From NCBI GenBank assembly GCA_036426205.1, contig CM071586.1, forward strand, positions 11,327,768 to 11,391,767: a DNA stretch of 64,000 nt. Direction: 5' to 3'. Numbering within the stretch: the stretch's first letter is position 1; each line of letters opens with the position of its first letter. Source of the DNA: Ascaphus truei. Its lineage: Eukaryota > Chordata > Amphibia > Anura > Ascaphidae. This document shows positions 57,783 to 64,000 of the stretch, in pieces. Position numbers and translations under genes: made by a program. The notes below the pieces were generated by a model. The model had not been told where the DNA came from, made no database searches, and worked only from the letters and a program-made list of their open reading frames with translations.

Positions 57783-58280
57783 TGACAGTGATGGCGTAAC
57801 CAGGCTCAATAATAAAGGTTAAGCCTACTTGGTTACCCCCGATCTATGTGTAAAGGTCTTAGAGTGTCAGCTCTTGGACCCAAATGTTGTGTATGCATCA
57901 CGGTGACTGTGGATAAATTATGCGAAAAGTCAGTATTTTCTGTATTTTGCCTTTCCAGGGGTGCTGGGCAGCGGAGCTCACGAGGCTATGAGTTTGAAGG
58001 TGGGTTTTGCTGAGAAACTTCAATCAGATTGTTGCTATGTAGTGGGGATCCCGAGTTATGGCATACCCCAAAGATATACCCGGGAACTAGGTAAGATTTT
58101 TGGGCACATTGAAGCACAGTGCTCTGGCAAAATCCTACCCTGGAAACATTCTTGCGACTCACCGCTAGGGTTCCCTGCTTCAGCACAAACTGGAAAAGTA
58201 AAGAGGGCATGGGGATCAAGATATCCCCAGAACGGTCCCGGGGTCCCTAGCATAAGATGTGATGCCCACTCATAATTGCC
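57783..58280 (-). mobile_element. Partial TGTCAC-family element, reverse orientation
   Basis: Starts TGTGACAGTGATGGCGTAACCAGG and includes the 'ttgcgactcaccgctagggt' interior block. The opposite end is missing. Confidence 0.65.
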
Positions 58281-58776
58281 TAAAAATTACACTTTAGGCA
58301 AAAATGAGACAATCACATGGTACATAAAGTAACCTTATTGGTTGATGTACCATGTGATTTCTTCCCTTTAAAAAAGGACCTCACGCGGGTGTGTAGTTAT
58401 TAATTTAATAATAAATTATTATTTTTCACTTAGGAACTTGCACACTTACAGTTTCCCATCATAATGCTAACGGAACCATGTTAGTGGCTTATGTCTGTTA
58501 TTAATTGCGCTAAATCACTCGTAGCATAATGATCATTCATTTCATCCTTTGGGCACTGTCACATATTTGGCTAAGTTTAGTCCATAGAACAATAAGAAAT
58601 GTTATTTATATAGTTCACGGGGTCCTCAGGCTTGAATAATTTTTGGATCATAAGATGCAACTACATTGCTCCTCTCTACCCATGAAGAAGTGACCTCCTG
58701 GGCTTATGTAACCAATGCTCATGTGCCCGTTTTATTTCAAGTCCATCTATTTATAACACACTCGTAGCTCTCTTAC
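58281..58776 (-). other. V2R-B intron 2, exon 2-proximal
   Basis: Non-coding. It contains an imperfect inverted repeat around 'atcacatggtacataaagt' at 58,310-58,355. The rest is the ancestral V2R intron text, also seen (partly inverted) in gene A. Confidence 0.55.
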
Positions 58777-59074
58777 CTGTGGGTATCTGTACAGTCCCAA
58801 CATGTGGGCCATTAGGATGGATCGTGTGGATGCCGAGTCTCCAATGACACCTGCTAGAGGTGGCCCTTTGTGGCACCGGTAATTGGGGATGCTTCCTTGT
58901 CCTTGTCCTCCTGACAGCATCCCGAATGTCCCCTCTACTGCCCGTCTCATGGAAATGCAGGAGTCAAATATGTGGAAGCCCAGAGTGATGTTGGGGAGAA
59001 GATCAGGATTTGCGTTAATCTGCTCTACTGCAAATGTCATTGCTCGCATGTTCTGATATCTCTGGAATTCAAAA
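58777..59074 (-). CDS. V2R gene B exon 2
   Basis: 298 bp with acceptor CTTCAG| and donor CACAG|GTAAG. It encodes FEFQRYQNMRAMTFAVEQIN, LPNITLGFHIFDSC, a GGQGQGSIPNYRCHKGP stretch and HMLGLYRYPQ. Two extra codons (GQ) relative to gene A keep the frame. It joins exon 1 in phase 2 and exon 3 in phase 0. Confidence 0.94.
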
Positions 59075-59129
59075 CTGAAGGGAGAGGAATAAATGTCACA
59101 ACACTCAGTCTGCCAGGGTCTCATACAGT

Positions 59130-59485
59130 ATACACATACACCAAGAGAAGATCCCTCAGCCTGTCAGTGTCACACATAGTGTATCCTCAGCATGTCAGTG
59201 TCACACATGGAGCATACTCCCTCTGTCAGTGTTACACAGGGATTCATCAGACAGTCAGTGTCACACACGCACAAGGAGAGGGGCTCATTTCTATCAGTGT
59301 CAAACACACACGGAGAGGGTGGCACCCTCATTCAAAGTGTCACACACAAATACTGTATATGGGAGAGGGGCACCCACCATCTGCAAGTGTCTCCCAAACA
59401 CAAAGAAAGGCACTGCCTCAGTCTGTCAGTGTCACACACACACAGAAGGGGATTTTTCTGTCTGTGTCACACTTGTACACAGTAA
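59130..59485. repeat. 37-40 bp minisatellite, V2R-B intron 1
   Basis: About nine diverged units of the 'ctgtcagtgtcacacacac' family. It is short and degenerate compared with gene A. Confidence 0.85.
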
Positions 59486-59528
59486 TCACTGATAGCAAAA
59501 AAGATAGTAACATTCAATGAAAGCTTAC

Positions 59529-59794
59529 GTCTGACATTTAAGATCTGCAGGTTTGCTCGTGAATAGGTTTTCACTGTAGCTTCTGCCCACATGAATTGGA
59601 AAAGATCCCCCTATAATAACGTCTCCAGAACTGCTCAGATATTCATTAATGATGCTACCAGGCAGATAACAGCCTCGCACTGGCTCCCAGCACACACACA
59701 CTTCCACAGCTAATTTGTATAAAACCCACATTATAACCAGGAGCAATCTTCCAATTCTGTATAAACAGCAGATCTGTCCATGTGTGTGATTCAT
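59529..59794 (-). CDS. V2R gene B exon 1 (signal peptide)
   Basis: 266 bp from the ATG at 59,794 to donor GAC|GTAAG. A hydrophobic leader RIGRLLLVIMWVLYKLAVEV is followed by GDVIIGGSFPIHV and KPADLKCQ. With exons 2-6 (298, 822, 228, 124 and 917 bp) the coding total is 2,655 bp, an exact 885 codons including stop. This supports the whole gene model. Confidence 0.93.
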
Positions 59795-59804
59795 CTCTAA
59801 CTCA

Positions 59805-60250
59805 CAGGGAGAGGGGCTCCCTCAGTCTGTCAGTGTCACACACACACACAGGGAGAGGGGCTCCCAGTCTGTCAGTGTCACACACACAGAGGGGCTCCCT
59901 CAGTCTGTCAGTGTCACACACACACAGGGAGAGGCGCTCCCTCAGTCTGTAAGTATCACACACACAGGGAGAGGGGCTCCCTCAGTGTCAAACACATGAG
60001 AGAGGTACCCTCAGTCTGTCAGTGTCACACGCACATGAGAGAGGTACCCTCAGTCTGTCAGTGTCTAACACAGTGCGAGGACCTGTCTAAGTCTGTCAGT
60101 GTCACACACAAAGGACATAAGCTCGCTCAGTCTGTCACTGTCATACACACACAGGGAGAGGGGCTATTTCAGTCTATCAGTGTCACACACGCAGGTAGAG
60201 GTGCTCCTAGAGGTGCTCCCTCAGTCTGTAAGTGTCACACACAGAAAGGA
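59805..60250. repeat. 37-40 bp minisatellite, 5' of V2R-B exon 1
   Basis: About eleven units of the shared repeat between exon 1 and the upstream block. Confidence 0.92.
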
Positions 60251-60267
60251 TGGACTCCCTCTGTCAG

Positions 60268-60331
60268 TTTTTATAAGTTGTGTATGTGTCCTGGGAATGC
60301 AGCCATTAATTACACCCTCTCTCCTTAATTA
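60268..60331 (-). promoter_or_regulatory. Putative V2R-B promoter: TATA-like box and two TTAATTA sites
   Basis: TATAAAAA on the minus strand at 60,268-60,275 and TTAATTA at 60,306-60,312 and 60,325-60,331, matching genes A and C in order and spacing. The box lies about 475 bp from the ATG. Confidence 0.55.
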
Positions 60332-60539
60332 TCGTATCAAGGAAATGACAGCAACCTGGGAATCAGTGCTACTTCCAAATATGCATCCCTTTTTTTTTCA
60401 TGCTCAACCAATCCCACAAGGGACAAATGGCAGAAGTCCCGGTGTGATGGCACTAGCAATGAGAGGAATCAATCATTATTTTTGATGACCAATAAATAGC
60501 ACAACATCTCTATGTACAGATAAGTATACGTTCTAGCGG

Positions 60540-60699
60540 TTATATGGGGCAAGAGGTGTAGTAATAGGGAGAGGTTAAATTGGGCTCTAGAAGGAATTAT
60601 AGAGAGGGGTTATATGGGCAATAAGAGAAGTTATTGGGAACGGTTATATGGGGTAATAGGAGGAGTTATAGGGAGTAGTTATATGGAGGAATTGGAGGA
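60540..60699. repeat. ~34 bp minisatellite, left part
   Basis: 'ggttatatgggg' and 'ggagttatagggag' units. The array is split by an insertion and resumes at 62,483. Confidence 0.85.
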
Positions 60700-60976
60700 C
60701 CTCTTTTTAGTGATTTTTTTTTCCAACATTACATTTCATAGAAAACATTTAAAACAAAAACTGCGCATTATGTACAAACTTATATTATATCAATATTAAC
60801 TCAGCATGTGTTCCAACCTTTCTCCTCTCAAACAGCTACTTCAAATTTCCTTTATACACATTTTTAATTGAAACTAAATAAAAGCCCTAACTACCACATT
60901 AATTGCTACCTTTAAAGGATTAATTTATAAAACAAACATTTTTTAGCCACCGTATTACTTTTTCTTTTTCCCCACA

Positions 60977-61273
60977 TTATCCCCCAATGACCCAAAACCT
61001 CTTAGTGGCCACCGAAGGTGGGATCATGTCCGAGCCTTTCACTATGGAATTATCCATATTATGCTCCTCTTCAGATAAGGAAAGTTCCTCTATGTCATCA
61101 GGGTCTTCCACTCTTGAACCCCAATCCGTCCTAAGAGCAGAAAAACAGTTCTTTACAGGCACCGGGAGAACCTTACCAGCAGGACCTGGTGGAAGTCGAA
61201 GAGTCCCTCCAAGTGAGCAAGGATCTGTTCCAGAGCTTCTGATACACCCTGAGGTGAGTCCCCTTTCCTCCAA
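60977..61273 (-). other. Open frame of unknown function in the insertion
   Basis: 98 codons, with an acidic stretch DPDDIEELSLSEEEHNMDNS near the C-terminus. No domain recognised. It lies within the insertion, downstream of the two coupled frames, and may be a remnant of the same element. Confidence 0.25.
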
Positions 61274-61838
61274 GTCTTTTTACTGTAACCAAGGGTAGAA
61301 GACCAGAGCGGATTCACAGCCAGGCCAGTTCGGTACGCAACAGATCACTAGGGAGACAAAGAGACATGAACTGAGGCAGGCACGACCGTGGTTAACACAG
61401 GACATACAAAGCTATGCTCAGCCAAAGAATGAATGGCTGAGCAAGGTATAAGTAGGAGGAAGGACCAATAGGGAGAGGGGGAGTAATGAGGGAGCGGCCC
61501 CAGGGAAGATAGGGATTGGTAGGGAGAAACTTACCCCAGCTGTGCTAGATGTGCAGCTTGTGTGCGGTGCACGCGTATCAGGCGTGTGCACCACGCAGGA
61601 GAGGTGCACGCGGCCTCAGCTGGGGGCTGGAACTCCTCCTGAGGGAGGACGTAAAAGTCCTCGGCTGTGCGCGCGCATGCGCGAGATCAGTAGCCGCCGG
61701 GGGGAGCGGAGGAACAGGAAGATCTCGCCCACGGTGGCGAGGAGGCAGAGCTGGAGCGGAGTTAAGTAAGGTCGCGGGGGGAACCCCTTTAGAGAGAGGT
61801 GTTCCCCCGGACCTTACACGGTCCTTTGCTTTCTTTTC

Positions 61839-62093
61839 TTAAGCAGCTTTACCCTTTAGGGTTTTCCTGGCAGTTGATTGATTTAAACTCTCAGGATCTG
61901 AGTCAGAGTTTTCCTGGGATAAGTTCTCTGTTTTATCTCTAGGCTTCACAGATTTGTTCTGGGATCTAGTTTCTCTGCCACTTCTTATCTTTTCTTGAGA
62001 GCTTTTAATGTGACTCTTGCTTGTTCCATTACATGAATCTGCACCTTGCTCTGCAACTTGCTCTGCATCTTGCTCTTCACTGTGGGTTAGCAT
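61839..62093 (-). CDS. Hypothetical charged protein (second frame of insertion)
   Basis: 84 codons, very rich in Ser, Glu, Gln, Lys and Arg, for example SEEQDAEQVAEQ and ENSDSDPESLNQS. It looks disordered. The ATG lies one base after the stop of the upstream frame, a coupled arrangement unusual in a host gene but seen in retroelements. Function unknown; whether it is expressed is uncertain. Confidence 0.35.
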   Translation of the reverse strand: MLTHSEEQDAEQVAEQGADSCNGTSKSHIKSSQEKIRSGRETRSQNKSVKPRDKTENLSQENSDSDPESLNQSTARKTLKGKAA

Positions 62094-62094
62094 T

Positions 62095-62469
62095 TCAATT
62101 GTTTTTGAACTGTTTGACTGGAACCACTGCTATTTTAGCAAGCTCACCTTCCAATTGGGTTAGTTCATCATGCAGATGATGTATTTCTTTCTTGCGCACA
62201 GCTCTCAGAACCACGACATTTCTGTAATTTTCTATTTCCAATTCTTCTACCTTCCTGTTATACTTCTTCAATAAAGCACGTTTCTGTTCTTTCTTAAGCA
62301 GATTCTGTTTTGCTCCTTCCTTTCTCTCCAAACTCTCCTGTAACTCGCATTCATGCTCCCCAAGGCCTACACCGCTGCTGCAGCCTGCAGCCTCTCCTAC
62401 TTCCAACTCCAACTCACAGCCACCAACCCCTTGGTCTAAGGCCACCCTGGCTCCCCTGCAGGAGCTCAC
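62095..62469 (-). CDS. Hypothetical coiled-coil protein (first frame of insertion)
   Basis: 124 codons. After a Gly/Glu-rich start, the section from LERKEGAKQNLLKKEQKR to HHLHDELTQLEGELAKIA (about residues 46-114) is highly charged with a leucine spacing that predicts a coiled coil. This resembles the oligomerisation part of retroelement ORF1 or gag-like proteins, but no defining motif is present. It begins only 13 bp inside the insertion boundary. Confidence 0.4.
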   Translation of the reverse strand: MSSCRGARVALDQGVGGCELELEVGEAAGCSSGVGLGEHECELQESLERKEGAKQNLLKKEQKRALLKKYNRKVEELEIENYRNVVVLRAVRKKEIHHLHDELTQLEGELAKIAVVPVKQFKNN

Positions 62470-62482
62470 CTGCAGCCCATCC

Positions 62483-62605
62483 TGGAGGAGTTATAGGGAG
62501 CGGTTATATGGAGCAATTGGAGGAGTTATAGGGAGTGGTTATATGGAGCAATAGGAGGAGTTATAGGGAGGGGTTATGTGGGGTAATAGGAGGAGTTATA
62601 GGGAT
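62483..62605. repeat. ~34 bp minisatellite, right part
   Basis: Continuation of the array at 60,540-60,699. Confidence 0.85.
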
Positions 62606-62800
62606 AGGGTGACCATTCATCCCGTTTTTGCTGGGACAGTCCCGTTTTTTTCTGGGCTGCCCCGGTTGCCCGTCCGGCCCGAGAATGTCCCGGTTTTTCT
62701 CCTTGGTGCGTGGGGAGTTGGCGACGGTGCACGGGGCGGGATACATGGGGGGAGCGAGCGGCGGCGCCGAGGAGGATGCGACAGCCTGGTAGTATTTTTT
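62606..62800. repeat. Interspersed repeat end ('gtgaccattcatcccg')
   Basis: 'agggtgaccattcatcccg' then repeated 'gtcccgtttttt' and 'gtcccggtttttc' words resemble a widespread vertebrate DNA-transposon end. The class is inference. Confidence 0.45.
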
Positions 62801-62810
62801 TCATGTTAGG

Positions 62811-62915
62811 ATGCTGGGGGGGGGGGGGGGTGGGCACCAAGATCGGAAGAGCGTCGTGCGCATGCAGGGGGGGGCGGGGGGGGGGGGGGGGGGGGGGGTG
62901 GGGGGAGGGGGAGAA

Positions 62916-62947
<32 letters not shown>
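62811..62947. other. Sequencing-adapter match and poly-G artefact
   Basis: AGATCGGAAGAGCGTCGTG at 62,840-62,858 is an exact 19-nt match to the start of a standard Illumina TruSeq adapter. It is flanked by near-pure G (62,817-62,830 and 62,867-62,947), as produced by two-colour instruments when signal is lost. This is not genomic sequence. Confidence 0.9.
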
Positions 62948-62999
62948 CTCAGTACCGGGCCGGATGGAGTGAGCTGCTTCTCAGTGAGAGAGAGGTAGT

Positions 63000-63044
63000 G
63001 TGTGTGTGTGTGTGTGTCCTGTCTGTATCCTGTATGTGTGTGTG

Positions 63045-63097
<53 letters not shown>
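63000..63097. repeat. (GT)n microsatellite
   Basis: Pure GT runs at 63,000-63,017 and 63,044-63,095. Confidence 0.9.
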
Positions 63098-63114
63098 TCC
63101 TGTCTGTCTGTGTC

Positions 63115-64000
63115 ATAGGAGGAGCTGAAGGAAAGGTATGAGGAGGGGGAGAAATGAGGAGCTGTGGGGAAGGTATGAGGAGGGGGAGATATGAGGAGCT
63201 AGCTGGGGGGGCAGGTATGCTGTGGGGGAGATATGAACGAGCTGGGGGGAAGGTATGAGTAGGGGAGATATGAGGAGCTGGGGGAAGGTATGATGAGGGT
63301 AGATATGATGAGAGCTGTTGGAAAAGTATGATGGAGGGGGAGATAGAGTGTGTAGCTTAGGGAAGGTATGAGAGGGGGAGATATGAGTGCTGAGGGAAGG
63401 TATGGGAGGATGGAAGTATATGATGAGTCTGTGGGAGGTATGATGAGGAGGGGGAGATATGAAGGAGCTGAGGGAAGGATGAGGAGAGGAGTATTGGAGG
63501 GGAGATCTGAGAGCTGAGGGGAAGGTATGAGAGGGGAATATGAAGAGGGGAGATATGAGGAGCTGAGGAAAGGTTGAGGAGGGGATATATTATGAGAAGC
63601 TGGGGAAAGGTAATGAGTAGGGGGAGATTGATAGGAGCTGAGGAAGGTATGGGAGGGGAGATATGAGGAGGGAGATCTGAGGAGCTGAGTGAGGTATGAG
63701 GACTGAGTGAAGGTATGAGGACTGAGGGAAGGAATGAGGAGGGGAGGGGTATGGATGGGGTAATGTATGGGAGGTATGGGAAGGTATGAGGGGATTTGAA
63801 GGTATAGAGGGAGGGAAGGTATGAGGAGGGGGGGAAGGTATAGAGGGGGAGGGGAAGTTGAGTATGGGAGGAGGCTGGATGGGCAGTTATGGGGAGGATG
63901 GGGCACTTATATAGGAGGGATGGGGAGGTATGAGGAGGGGCAGGGGAAGGTATGGGAGGGGGAGATATAGGATCTAGGAGGAGGTATAGGAGCTGAGGGA
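63115..64000 (+). repeat. Purine-rich minisatellite
   Basis: Irregular units of 'ggtatgaggagggggagata' with 'tgaggagctgagggaa', about 36 bp, with many indels. It runs off the right edge. The 235-codon minus-strand frame across it is a composition artefact. Confidence 0.9.

Larger units (their letters stand above)
60700..62482 (-). mobile_element. 1.78-kb insertion splitting the 34-bp minisatellite
   Basis: TGGAGGA occurs at 60,693-60,699 and at 62,483-62,489, a 7-bp candidate target-site duplication. The sequence between has no minisatellite and carries minus-strand open frames (listed separately) plus a CpG-rich patch at 61,560-61,760. A retroelement is likely, but no RT or integrase was recognised. 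Confidence 0.6.

Noticed and set aside
62817..62947. G-quadruplex or CpG-island-like structure
   Set aside because: The G tract is adjacent to an exact adapter sequence and is almost certainly a sequencing artefact.
62710..63141. 143-codon Gly-rich frame
   Set aside because: It runs through the adapter match and poly-G artefact.
63199..63906. 235-codon Pro/Ser-rich minus-strand frame
   Set aside because: Complement of a purine-rich minisatellite with indel noise.

Overview
This is vertebrate nuclear DNA, most likely from an anuran amphibian. The evidence is the dense family of multi-exon type-2 vomeronasal (V2R, class C) receptor genes, a degraded Penelope-like retroelement, L2/CR1-type LINE tails and many foldback elements. 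No bacterial gene, tRNA, rRNA or CRISPR array was seen. All supported genes are V2R receptors on the minus strand, so the window reads as a tandem head-to-tail V2R array transcribed right to left.

Layout. (1) 1-2.5 kb: 5' end of V2R gene C (exon 1 intact; exon 2 truncated and with a lost splice donor). Its other exons would lie off the left edge. (2) 2.6-11.9 kb: transposon-rich spacer with several copies of one ~1.5-1.65 kb interspersed element and a 191-bp direct duplication. (3) 11.9-19.3 kb: degraded Penelope-like element (PLE) with inverted terminal repeats, one of them split by a nested insertion, and a hammerhead-ribozyme-like motif. (4) 19.3-41.1 kb: V2R gene A, exons 6 to 1. Its middle is scrambled: a noisy inverted copy of the exon 3-4 region (21.2-25.5 kb) and a noisy direct copy of exons 5-6 (25.5-27.5 kb) lie between the clean exons 5-6 (19.4-20.5 kb) and exons 4-3 (28.7-32.4 kb). 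(5) 41.3-49.5 kb: transposons, a V2R transmembrane-exon remnant and an L2-type LINE split by a nested element. (6) 49.7-60.5 kb: V2R gene B, complete in six exons whose lengths sum to 2,655 bp (884 codons plus stop). (7) 60.5-64 kb: minisatellite, an insertion with two charged minus-strand ORFs, then low-complexity DNA containing an exact 19-nt sequencing-adapter match followed by poly-G.

The three paralogs share the same architecture: a 37-40 bp minisatellite on both sides of exon 1, then an upstream block with a minus-strand TATA-like box and two TTAATTA homeodomain-type sites. The minisatellite lies between the TATA-like box and the start codon, so that distance varies from about 0.2 to 1.5 kb.

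The assembly is mixed in quality. Stretches dominated by single-base indels (21.2-28.7, 37.7-40.4 and 63.2-64.0 kb) resemble unpolished long-read gap fill, and the adapter/poly-G tract is a library artefact. Several apparent pseudogene lesions in gene A may therefore be technical.

All identifications come from reading the sequence and its translations and from comparing the paralogs within the window. No database search was run.
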